Source of the DNA: Bacteroidaceae bacterium
GTDB taxonomy: Bacteria; Bacteroidota; Bacteroidia; Bacteroidales; Bacteroidaceae
Length of the DNA stretch: 56,345 nucleotides
NCBI GenBank assembly: GCA_900771425.1
Contig: CAAGNV010000071.1
Coordinates: forward strand, 1 to 56,345
Direction: 5' to 3'
Shown: positions 1 through 7,479 of the stretch, in pieces
Numbering within the stretch: the first letter of the stretch is position 1
Layout of the letters: the number at the start of each line of letters is the position of its first letter
Made by a program: the position numbers and the translations under genes
The notes under the pieces: model-generated
Database searches by the model: none
The model's input: the letters and a program-made list of their open reading frames with translations, nothing else
What the model was told of the DNA's origin: nothing

Positions 1-2
1 TG

Positions 3-168
3 ACAAGCGTCTTTTGATGCTACAGCCTCGTAGAGGCGGTCAATAACCCCGTACATACGGAGCGACAGCGGAGGATGTGCGGGGAACAGAGACCGCCCAC
101 TCTCTCAGAACCGTCTCCCAGACGGTACAGCACATGATTAAGCGATGTAGCGTCCTCCAGACGCTTGT
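3..168 (+). other. Nested inverted-repeat structure, probable structured RNA or mobile-element end (unassigned)
   Basis: This segment folds into a multi-stem structure. The outer stem pairs 3-12 with 159-168 (10 bp, perfect) and continues as 16-24 with 146-154 (9 bp, one G.U). A second arm pairs 35-41 with 91-97 (7 bp) and 47-56 with 75-84 (10 bp, one G.U). A third hairpin pairs 110-115 with 121-126. A small hairpin 25-29/33-37 competes with the base of the second arm. Both wobble pairs are G.U only if the plus strand is the RNA, which favours plus-strand transcription. I recognise no known RNA class. It may extend left of the window or be the end of an insertion sequence. Confidence 0.45.
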
Positions 169-305
169 GAAATGAAAGTATATTTCCCGTCACTCCAAAT
201 GTCGGAAGAACCAAAAATATGTACCCATTACAGGTACCTTATTGATGTATTTCGCATGGATTTGCGCAGATGGACACAGATTTTATTGGTGCCCCACGGA
301 ACACG

Positions 306-525
306 TCATACGAATGGAACGGCTTAATCATACGGATGGTTGCGAAAAGTCAGTCGTATGTTTTGACTGAAACATCAATATGTTTTGACCAGAACGTCCA
401 CACGTTCGGGGCCGAAGCTCCATACGTTCGGAGCCGAAAACCCATACGTTCGGAGCCGAAAACCCACAGCTTCGGAAGTGACAGTTCCTGCATGAGTTCT
501 GACACTTTGGGGCAATAACTGTCAT
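306..525. repeat. 22-bp-phased palindromic array a (core TTCGGAGCCGAA)
   Basis: Ten consecutive 22-bp steps can be laid out here, eight of them in one phase from 350. The best units carry a 12-bp palindrome at 405-416, 427-438, 449-460 and (degenerate) 471-482, exactly 22 bp apart, each preceded by CCATACG or a variant. Units at 361-372 and 383-394 keep the register with a diverged core (TTTTGACTGAAA, TTTTGACCAGAA). It lies beyond the terminator of the lipoprotein gene. No gene is seen in 1-640. Confidence 0.8.
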
Positions 526-527
526 TC

Positions 528-590
528 CAAACACAAAACAGAGCACCCGGCTGGCATTGGGACAGTTCCCTCACCAGTCGGGTGTTCTCG
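528..590 (-). terminator. Terminator of the fimbrillin-like lipoprotein gene
   Basis: A hairpin pairs 541-554 with 574-589 (about 14 bp, two mismatches). On the minus strand it is followed by a T-rich tract (TGTTTTGTG). It lies 51 bp past the stop codon at 641. Confidence 0.7.
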
Positions 591-640
591 GTTTTGTTTA
601 TGTATTATCCTCGCACAGGGAGGATTTGCACGGCTTTAAA

Positions 641-1927
641 CTATTCAGCAAGCACAAAACGGAACGAATGTTTATAGTCTGATCTGTGATCATCATTCAT
701 TTCTATTCCAACCGAAGTGAAGCCCCCATTGTAAAACGACAGTGAAGAAGCCCCCGATGAAGTCCAGTAAAAGCCTTCGCTTCCTTGAGCATTAAGCTTG
801 GCTGCCTTGTAGCCGGCAGCAGGAAGGAAGATGCTGTTGGATGAATATGTACCTTTACCCGTAATTTTGTATCCATTCACTTCTTCGATAGTTGTCCATG
901 TACATGTGCAGTTGGCTATGAGTGCCTCATATTCTTCCGGTGTTGGCAATCTCCAATTGCTGCCCCATAGTGCAGATACTTTATCTTTATCAGCTGCAGT
1001 ATCTCCATCTTTGAGTGTTCCATAATCCTCAGGTTTGTTATTGGCGGCGCCATAATTATACTCAGCGAACTTAGGACCATCTTTCCAGAGCTGAATCCAT
1101 TTTACGTCAACATTGTTTTCACCTATTGTTGCCTCGGCTGTGCCTGTGGTTGCTGGAGCTATTGTCAGATTATAATACTTACCTGCCTGAAGACCGCTTG
1201 TGCCTGTTGACTTGATGGCTGTATCACCATCCTTTACAACGAACTGTACGCCTGCTGGTACTGCAATGTAATATGTACCTTTCTCGGTTTTACTCAAGAA
1301 CTTAGTATCATTTGTTCCGTGATTTAAGTCGAATCCTGCTCCATTAGCTTTTAAGCCTTGTATCTTAAAAGGCATGGTCATAGGCCCCATGATTCCCATA
1401 TCAATTATTTCCGCTGTTGTGAGACTGATGTCGATTGCACCTTTCTGGTTATTGATTACCAGTATTGCCACCTGTGGAGACATAGTGATGCTCAGTCCAC
1501 CTTCGCCTGTGGTGGCAGATGTTGTTGCACCTGCAAGGGCATATAAATTGGCCACGTCTTCTTTTGTACCTGACTGATTTGCCAAGTCAATCTCGTTTGA
1601 TGGGAAGTAAGCGTACCAAGCAACTGGACCCTCCGCAGCCTTTGCGTCCTCGCACTTGAACTCTGTGCCTTCGTTAGTGAAGGTGTAGAAATCGTAGGGC
1701 ATGTCATTGTTGGTCACACTTACATTGTCGCCAGTTGCGAAGGCAAACTGCCATGTGCCTTCGTTGTCGGTGAATGTTGCGCGGCTCTCTGCCGGCTGTT
1801 CCACTGTTGCACGGAGCACCATGCCCTTGTGTGTGTTCTGGTTGTTGACCATGAGGTCATCCTCGCTGCTGCAAGCAGTAAAACCAAGTGCCGCAGCTAT
1901 AAGTCCGAAAATAAATGTCTTTTTCAT
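641..1927 (-). CDS. Fimbrillin-like lipoprotein with C-terminal FISUMP/C-type-lectin-like domain
   Basis: Predicted surface lipoprotein of 428 residues. The signal peptide ends in a lipobox FTAC with Cys19, followed by SSEDD, a run typical of Bacteroidales surface-exported lipoproteins. Residues about 30-260 have the layout of fimbrillin-like proteins (ATVEQPAESRATFTDNEG near the mature N-terminus). Residues about 270-428 resemble the FISUMP/DUF1566 branch of the C-type lectin fold: GSNWRLPTPEEYEAL, then FLPAAGY, then FYWTSS, ending in FRFVLAE. It may be a minor pilus component or an adhesin; substrate unknown. A 52-residue ORF lies 37 bp upstream on the same strand and probably shares its transcript. 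The C-type-lectin fold is also used by diversity-generating retroelement targets, but no reverse transcriptase or template repeat is present here. Confidence 0.8.
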   Translation of the reverse strand: MKKTFIFGLIAAALGFTACSSEDDLMVNNQNTHKGMVLRATVEQPAESRATFTDNEGTWQFAFATGDNVSVTNNDMPYDFYTFTNEGTEFKCEDAKAAEGPVAWYAYFPSNEIDLANQSGTKEDVANLYALAGATTSATTGEGGLSITMSPQVAILVINNQKGAIDISLTTAEIIDMGIMGPMTMPFKIQGLKANGAGFDLNHGTNDTKFLSKTEKGTYYIAVPAGVQFVVKDGDTAIKSTGTSGLQAGKYYNLTIAPATTGTAEATIGENNVDVKWIQLWKDGPKFAEYNYGAANNKPEDYGTLKDGDTAADKDKVSALWGSNWRLPTPEEYEALIANCTCTWTTIEEVNGYKITGKGTYSSNSIFLPAAGYKAAKLNAQGSEGFYWTSSGASSLSFYNGGFTSVGIEMNDDHRSDYKHSFRFVLAE

Positions 1928-1964
1928 TGTTTCTTTTCTTTCTTTTAACAGTTAAACACTTGAT

Positions 1965-2123
1965 TTACCATGTGAGGTTTGTGTCGCTCCAGTCGCTTTC
2001 GCTGCCTTCTTCAACTTTACCATCGTTACTAACACCGAATGAGCTTTTTACGCTTCCGCAGAGGACTTGTGTCTGCTTCACTTTCATCACCTTCATGAGA
2101 GGTGACTGATACTGTTTTTTCAT
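1965..2123 (-). CDS. Small conserved-type leader ORF (52 aa) before the lipoprotein
   Basis: A 52-codon ORF, ATG at 2123 and TAA at 1965, not recognisable by name. It starts MKKQYQSPLMKVMKV and contains a single Cys (VLCGS) and an acidic, Ser- and Gly-rich C-terminus ending in W. Small Bacteroidales proteins that start MKK.Y.SP and carry a LxG/C-G-S motif are often encoded directly upstream of fimbrillin-like lipoproteins, and this one fits by position, strand and composition. It lies 37 bp from the lipoprotein start and about 60 nt from the predicted transcription start at a -7 box (2192-2199). Function unknown. Confidence 0.6.
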   Translation of the reverse strand: MKKQYQSPLMKVMKVKQTQVLCGSVKSSFGVSNDGKVEEGSESDWSDTNLTW

Positions 2124-2191
2124 TTTGGAGTTTTGATTAAGTTAATAATATGTTGATACTTTCTTTTATCGGAGTAATATGCTTTCGGTTG

Positions 2192-2199
2192 CAAATATA
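2192..2199 (-). promoter_or_regulatory. Bacteroidetes -7 box (TATATTTG) for the small ORF and lipoprotein
   Basis: Minus-strand TATATTTG followed by CAACC matches TAnnTTTG. No clear -33 element is seen. It gives a leader of about 60 nt to the ORF at 2123. Confidence 0.5.
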
Positions 2200-2640
2200 C
2201 ACATTTCTCAATATAAATCAGCATGTATCAGCTTCAAACCATCAAAAAGAACCGTAAATTTCAACATAACCTTGCCATTTGTACCAAACAGTATATATAT
2301 CAGAGAAAGCAAGGAATATGGTTGATTTCAAATAAGAGGTTTATGCGAATTGTGCGAATTTCTCTTGAATTGAGAATCTTGAACTGCTGCGTTCCCTCGC
2401 AGAAGTTATATTGCAGAGAGATTGCATTGGTAAGTTCGAGAATCGCCCCCGATTTTGTCCAACATTTAATATCGGCAGGTTATGGAGCCTGGAGAATATG
2501 TTCGTGCTGGGCGAAGTACAAATATGGGACTGCAACACAAGAATGTCGCAATCCCATTTAATATTTAGGCAATCAAGAGGGTACGTTGTCCCCTCTGGGA
2601 TTTGCCCATGGTAGTTTTCGTATAAGAGAATTGTCGTTGA
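2200..2640. other. Intergenic stretch, nothing identified
   Basis: This AT-rich stretch lies between the lipoprotein promoter and the mscS stop codon. Open frames on both strands have no recognisable motif, start context or codon pattern. No hairpin with a T-run was found. Confidence 0.5.
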
Positions 2641-3492
2641 TTAGTTCTTCATGTGAACGTCAATCTGCTGGAACGGAATTTCGATGCCAGCCTCGGTGAG
2701 ACGATTATAGATAGCCTCGGTCGTGTCGCCCATGACGCCCCAGTAGTTGGCAGACTCAGTCCAGGCGCGGAGCTGAAGTGTAATTGAACTTGCTCCCATG
2801 GCAACCATAGGTGCCGTAGGTTCCAGTCCTGCTGTCTGGAGAACGCGTGAGTCCTTGCTGCAGATGTCAAAAAGAATCTTGCGCACGGCTTCGGTGTTAG
2901 TACCGTATGCCACTTCTACGTTGATATCGACACGGCGGTTTGGCTGCGACGAGTAGTTCTTGATGCTGCCAGTCGAGAGACCACCATTAGGTATGATGAT
3001 TGTCTGATTGTCAACAGTGGTAAGGACTGTGTTGAATATCTGAATCTGCTTCACTGTGCCGCTATAGCCCTGTGCCTCGATAAAATCACCGACACGGAAC
3101 GGGCGAAAGAGGAGTATCATCACGCCGCCTGCAAAGTTCTGCAGCGTACCGCTGAGAGCCAGACCTACGGCAACACCGGCAGATGCAAACAGGGCAACGA
3201 ACGAACTTGTCTCAATGCCAAGTACACCGACGATAGCAATGACGAGTACGAAATACAGGCAGATGGTCAACAAGCTGTCAAGGAACGAATACAGGGAAGG
3301 TTCGATTGCCTTCTTCTGCATAAGTTTGCGTATCAGTTTGATGATTTTGCCGATGATGAACTTACCTACGAAGTAGATTACGACTGCAGCAATGATGTTC
3401 TTGCCGAATGTCATGCAATAATGCATCATTGTGTTGAGAGCGTTCTCGCTGAGAACCTCTTGAATGTTCTTAAAGAAATCTGTTTCTTCCAT
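2641..3492 (-). CDS. mscS: Small-conductance mechanosensitive channel, MscS family
   Basis: Inner-membrane channel that opens under membrane tension and releases solutes on osmotic downshift. At 283 residues it is the usual length of E. coli-type MscS. Three membrane segments lie at about 25-50, 65-95 and 100-130. The third is the pore helix with the Ala/Gly pattern SAGVAVGLALSGTLQNFAGG, followed by the family motif FRPFRVGDFIEAQG and the beta domain (NQTIIIPNG), then the cytoplasmic cage. It is transcribed alone, 372 bp beyond nifJ, from its own -7 box at 3522-3529. Confidence 0.93.
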   Translation of the reverse strand: MEETDFFKNIQEVLSENALNTMMHYCMTFGKNIIAAVVIYFVGKFIIGKIIKLIRKLMQKKAIEPSLYSFLDSLLTICLYFVLVIAIVGVLGIETSSFVALFASAGVAVGLALSGTLQNFAGGVMILLFRPFRVGDFIEAQGYSGTVKQIQIFNTVLTTVDNQTIIIPNGGLSTGSIKNYSSQPNRRVDINVEVAYGTNTEAVRKILFDICSKDSRVLQTAGLEPTAPMVAMGASSITLQLRAWTESANYWGVMGDTTEAIYNRLTEAGIEIPFQQIDVHMKN

Positions 3493-3521
3493 ATTATTTC
3501 GAATGTTTTACATATTGGTTG

Positions 3522-3529
3522 CAAAAGTA
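3522..3529 (-). promoter_or_regulatory. -7 box (TACTTTTG) of mscS
   Basis: Minus-strand TACTTTTG followed by CAACC matches TAnnTTTG and lies 30 bp before the mscS ATG. Confidence 0.6.
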
Positions 3530-3661
3530 AGGAAAAAATCGCAGACTGATGCACAAAACTCATAAAATCATCTGAAATCACAGCTTTTTATGGCGTTCGG
3601 TACAGATTCGTGATGACTTATAGGGTAATTAACTCTTTCAATCATTCGACTTTTTACTGAC

Positions 3662-3745
3662 ACGACGGTGCAGTAATCTACTACGTCGCTGTTGTGTACG
3701 GCACCGTCGGTGTAGTTTACTACCACGTCGGTGCGGTAAGTTTGT
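3662..3745. repeat. 21-bp-phased array b (core ACGNCGGTGNAGT)
   Basis: Four units at 3662, 3683, 3704 and 3725 repeat exactly every 21 bp, with cores ACGACGGTGCAGT, ACGTCGCTGTTGT, CCGTCGGTGTAGT and ACGTCGGTGCGGT. The same word family and the same 21-bp period recur 21.7 kb away at 25415-25498. The array lies between the nifJ terminator and the mscS promoter. Confidence 0.8.
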
Positions 3746-3787
3746 AAGCAGTCGATATGGGGAATTGATATGGGGTGAAGATATAAC

Positions 3788-3833
3788 AGTAAAAAGACCA
3801 ACTCTGAATAAAGCATCAGAATTGGTCTTTTAG
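3788..3833 (-). terminator. Terminator downstream of nifJ
   Basis: A hairpin pairs AAAGACCAA..TCTGA (3793-3807) with TCAGA..TTGGTCTTT (3816-3830), with A/T runs on both sides, so it could work in both directions. It lies 32 bp past the nifJ stop. Confidence 0.7.
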
Positions 3834-3864
3834 TTATTTTCAGTTGTTCGTTGCGGTGGTGTGT

Positions 3865-6800
3865 TTATTCGCCCATCTCCTTGTAATGCTGATAACGCTG
3901 CTGTGCATCCTCGGTACCTAGGGCAAAGAGACGGTCGGCATTGTCAGGGAAGGTGCGGCGGAGCGATGTGTAGCGTACCTCGCCGTCGAGGAAGTCGGTA
4001 TACGACATGGTAGGTTGCTTTGAGTCGAGCTGGAACGGATGTTCCTTGCGTGGGTCGTAGCGATAGAGGTGCCAGTAACCACTCTGTACGGCACGGCGCA
4101 TCTCGTCCTGCACGTTCTGCATGCCCTGACGGATACCGTGTGAAGAACATGGTGTGTATGCCACTATGACTGATGGTCCAGGGTATTCCTCTGCCTCGCG
4201 TACGGCCTTGATGAGTTGGGCTGGGTCGGCTCCCATTGCCACCTGTGCCACATATACGTTGCCATAAGTCATCATGATGCTGCCGAGGTCTTTCTTGCGG
4301 CTCTTCTTGCCCGATGAAGCGAACTTGGCAACGGCTCCGATTGGTGTTGCCTTACTGCTCTGACCACCTGTGTTTGAATACATTTCGGTATCTACGACGA
4401 ACACGTTGACATTTTCTCCGCTGGCAATGACATGGTCAAGACCACCGAAGCCGATGTCGTAAGCCCATCCGTCGCCACCATACATCCAGAAGGTCTTCTT
4501 GGCAAACATATCCTTCATGCCGAGGAGCCATTGCGCCTGCTGGTCATCGCATCCCTGCAGAGCCTTAATCAGTTCGTCGGCTGCGGTGCGTGAGGCTGCA
4601 AGGTCATCGAAGTTGTCGAGCATTGCCTGAAGCTGTGGCTTGATCGCTTCGTGCTGTCCGCCTGCAATCATGTCCTTGACGGCATCACGAACTATGTTAC
4701 GGCGCTGGCGCACGGAGAGGAACATGCCAAGGCAGAGTTCGGCATTGTTCTCGAAGAGACTGTTTGTCCATGCAGGACCGTGCCCGCGGCGGTTGGTGGT
4801 GTATGGTATGCCTGGCATTGCCGCACCCCACGCCTGTGAGCATCCTGTGGCATTAGCCCAATAGACGCTGTCGCCGAAGAGCTGGGTGAGGAGCTTGGCA
4901 TAAGGTGTCTCGCCACATCCCGCGCATGCTGCCGAGAACTCGAGGAACGGACGGCGGAACTGGCTGCCCTTGATTGTATATGGTTCGAAGATGTCGCCCT
5001 TGTCGCTGAGACTCTCTGCAAAGCGGAACATCTCCTTGTTTTCTTCTGTCAGTACGGCTGACTGCATCTGCAATGCGTCGGATGGACACACGGCAGCACA
5101 ACTGCCACAACCAGTACAGTCGTGGTCAGACACGGCGATAGCGAAGTGCATGCCCTTGGCCTTGCCTATGGCTGGTTTGGTCATGAAACCCTCTGGCGCA
5201 CTCTGCTTCTCCTCTTCACTGAGAAGGTAAGGACGGATGACAGCATGAGGACAGACGAGGGCACAGCGGTTACACTGTACGCACTTATCGACATCCCACT
5301 TAGGCACGCTGACTGCAATGCCGCGCTTCTCGTAAGCGGTAAGTCCGAGTTCGATGGTTCCGTCGACACAATCCATGAAATTGCTTACAGGCAGGTCATC
5401 GCCCTTCTGACGGTTGATTGGAAGGAGCACGTTTCGTACTACATCAGGGAGAGCCGAGGTGTCAGCGGGGGCTTCGTCCTGAAGCGAGCACCATGCCTCC
5501 GGTACTGCTATTTCACGTACGTCAGACGCACCGGCCTCGATGGCTGCCACATTCTTTGCGACTACTTCCTCGCCCTTGGCAAAGTAAGTCTTGCGCGCAG
5601 CCTCCTTCATGGCTTCGAGAGCTACGGACTTGTCCATCAAGCCTGATACGGCAAAGAATGCTGCCTGAAGCACAGTGTTGGTGTGGCTACCCAGTCCGAG
5701 ACGCATGGCAACGGATGTGGCGTCAATCACGAAGAAACGAATGCCATGCTGAGCCAGGGTGCGCTTCACGTCGTTCGGAAGCCATTCAGCCAGTTCGGCA
5801 TCGGTCTTGCCTGTGTTGAGGAGGAACGAACCACCTGGCTTTATCTCTGAAACAATATCGTAGTTACCGATGTAGCTCTGGTTGTGACAGGCCACGAAGT
5901 CGGCACTCTTTACATAATAAGAACTTTCAACGGGGCGGTTGCTGAAACGAAGGTGTGACTTAGTGACACCGAACGACTTCTTGGCATCGTACTCGAAGTA
6001 AGCCTGACCGTACATGCCGGCCGTCTCGCTCACGATGTGCACGGTATTCTTGTTGGCTCCTACCGTACCGTCGCCTCCGAGTCCCCAGAACTTGCAAGCC
6101 GTGCCTTCGGCCGTTGCTTCGAACTGAGCCACAGGGAGTGAAAGGAATGTAACATCGTCGTTTATACCTATCGTGAAGTTATTCTTAGGACTATCGGCTG
6201 CAAGGTTGTCGAACACGGCAACGAGCTGACTTGGGTCAGTATCCTTTGACGACAGACCATAGCGTCCGCCTACGACCTTCATGCCGCCGAACGCGCTGCC
6301 TTCAGCCGTAGCAGCCACCTTGGACAGAGCCACGCAGAAGTCTTCGTAAAGTGGTTCGCCCGCACTGCCTGGTTCCTTGCATCGGTCGAGCACGGCAACC
6401 TTCTGCACGGTCTTTGGCATGACGCGGAAGAGATGCTCGGCACTGAACGGACGATAGAGGTGAACCTGTACGAAACCAGTCTTGCGTCCCTTGGCATTGA
6501 GATAGTCGACAGCCTCCTTGACGGCTCCCGACACGCTGCCCATGGCTACAATGACCTCGGTAGCATCGTCGGCACCATAATAATTAAAGAGGTGATAGTC
6601 GCGGCCAGTCATTGCGTTTATCTTAGCGAAATAGTCTTCAACAATCTGTGGCAGAGCATCGTAGTAAGTGTTGCATGCCTCGCGTACCTGGAAGAAAATG
6701 TCAGGGTTCTGTACCGTACTGCGCATGAGCGGATGCTCAGGGTTGAGGGCATGGTTATGGAAAGCGCCAAGGGCATCCATGTCCATCAGTTCACGCAGTT

Positions 6801-7368
6801 TCATGGTGTCAATCATCTCCACAGTACTGATTTCGTGAGATGTACGGAAACCATCGAAGAAGTGCATGAAAGGAGTTGAGCCCTTCACTGCAGCAAGGTG
6901 AGCCACGCCGGCAAGGTCGACCACCTCCTGAACACTGCCCGAACACATCATGGCAAAGCCTGTATTGCGGCAGCACATCACGTCAGAATGGTCGCCGAAG
7001 ATACTCATGGCATGAGTCCCGACCGTACGGGCAGCAACATGAAGTACGACAGGAAGACGTTCGCCGGCAATGCGGTGAAGCACAGGTATCATGAGCATAA
7101 GTCCCTGACTCGATGTGAAGCTCGTAGCCAACGAACCAGTCTGTGCTGCTCCGTGAACGGCAGCAATGGCACCGGCCTCCGACTGCATCTCAGTCAGCGT
7201 AACAGGTTGTCCAAACATGTTCTTTCTGCCGCGTGCCGACCAGTTATCGACATGCTCAGCCATAGGTGATGACGGTGTAATAGGATAAATAGCAGCTACT
7301 TCACTAAACTCATACGCTATATGAGCCGCAGCCTCGTTTCCGTCCAATGTCACTAATTTCTTTTCCAT
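3865..7368 (-). CDS. nifJ: Pyruvate:ferredoxin (flavodoxin) oxidoreductase
   Basis: Cytoplasmic enzyme converting pyruvate and CoA to acetyl-CoA and CO2 with reduction of ferredoxin. At 1167 residues it is a full-length single-chain PFOR. The order is: N-terminal pyrimidine-binding domain (ITPSSPMAEHVDNW), gamma domain, a two-cluster ferredoxin domain in the middle (CVQCNRCALVCP, then CTGCGSCAAVCP), and the C-terminal TPP-binding domain with CAGCGETP, YGGDGWAYDIG and DTEMYSNTGGQ; the last Cys expected for the proximal cluster is in AYTPCSSHG. It lies 112 bp after the synthetase fusion on the same strand and may be its last co-transcribed partner. Its product acetyl-CoA and its substrate pyruvate are the two substrates of the citramalate synthase encoded upstream. 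Confidence 0.97.
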   Translation of the reverse strand: MEKKLVTLDGNEAAAHIAYEFSEVAAIYPITPSSPMAEHVDNWSARGRKNMFGQPVTLTEMQSEAGAIAAVHGAAQTGSLATSFTSSQGLMLMIPVLHRIAGERLPVVLHVAARTVGTHAMSIFGDHSDVMCCRNTGFAMMCSGSVQEVVDLAGVAHLAAVKGSTPFMHFFDGFRTSHEISTVEMIDTMKLRELMDMDALGAFHNHALNPEHPLMRSTVQNPDIFFQVREACNTYYDALPQIVEDYFAKINAMTGRDYHLFNYYGADDATEVIVAMGSVSGAVKEAVDYLNAKGRKTGFVQVHLYRPFSAEHLFRVMPKTVQKVAVLDRCKEPGSAGEPLYEDFCVALSKVAATAEGSAFGGMKVVGGRYGLSSKDTDPSQLVAVFDNLAADSPKNNFTIGINDDVTFLSLPVAQFEATAEGTACKFWGLGGDGTVGANKNTVHIVSETAGMYGQAYFEYDAKKSFGVTKSHLRFSNRPVESSYYVKSADFVACHNQSYIGNYDIVSEIKPGGSFLLNTGKTDAELAEWLPNDVKRTLAQHGIRFFVIDATSVAMRLGLGSHTNTVLQAAFFAVSGLMDKSVALEAMKEAARKTYFAKGEEVVAKNVAAIEAGASDVREIAVPEAWCSLQDEAPADTSALPDVVRNVLLPINRQKGDDLPVSNFMDCVDGTIELGLTAYEKRGIAVSVPKWDVDKCVQCNRCALVCPHAVIRPYLLSEEEKQSAPEGFMTKPAIGKAKGMHFAIAVSDHDCTGCGSCAAVCPSDALQMQSAVLTEENKEMFRFAESLSDKGDIFEPYTIKGSQFRRPFLEFSAACAGCGETPYAKLLTQLFGDSVYWANATGCSQAWGAAMPGIPYTTNRRGHGPAWTNSLFENNAELCLGMFLSVRQRRNIVRDAVKDMIAGGQHEAIKPQLQAMLDNFDDLAASRTAADELIKALQGCDDQQAQWLLGMKDMFAKKTFWMYGGDGWAYDIGFGGLDHVIASGENVNVFVVDTEMYSNTGGQSSKATPIGAVAKFASSGKKSRKKDLGSIMMTYGNVYVAQVAMGADPAQLIKAVREAEEYPGPSVIVAYTPCSSHGIRQGMQNVQDEMRRAVQSGYWHLYRYDPRKEHPFQLDSKQPTMSYTDFLDGEVRYTSLRRTFPDNADRLFALGTEDAQQRYQHYKEMGE

Positions 7369-7479
7369 TTCAATCTTTTTACATTATTTGGTCCACCCCA
7401 GCCCGTCCATGAGGATGATGACGAAGTCAAGACCTGACGGACTCCTTTCCACGATAGGTAGAAGCTGGGATATGGTATG

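Noticed and set aside
270..518. 82-codon plus-strand frame
   Set aside because: It translates the 22-bp array a and has no independent support.
641..1927. Diversity-generating retroelement target
   Set aside because: The fold fits, but there is no reverse transcriptase, accessory gene or template repeat in the window.
2223..2561. 112-codon plus-strand frame between the lipoprotein and mscS
   Set aside because: No motif, no start context, composition typical of non-coding sequence.
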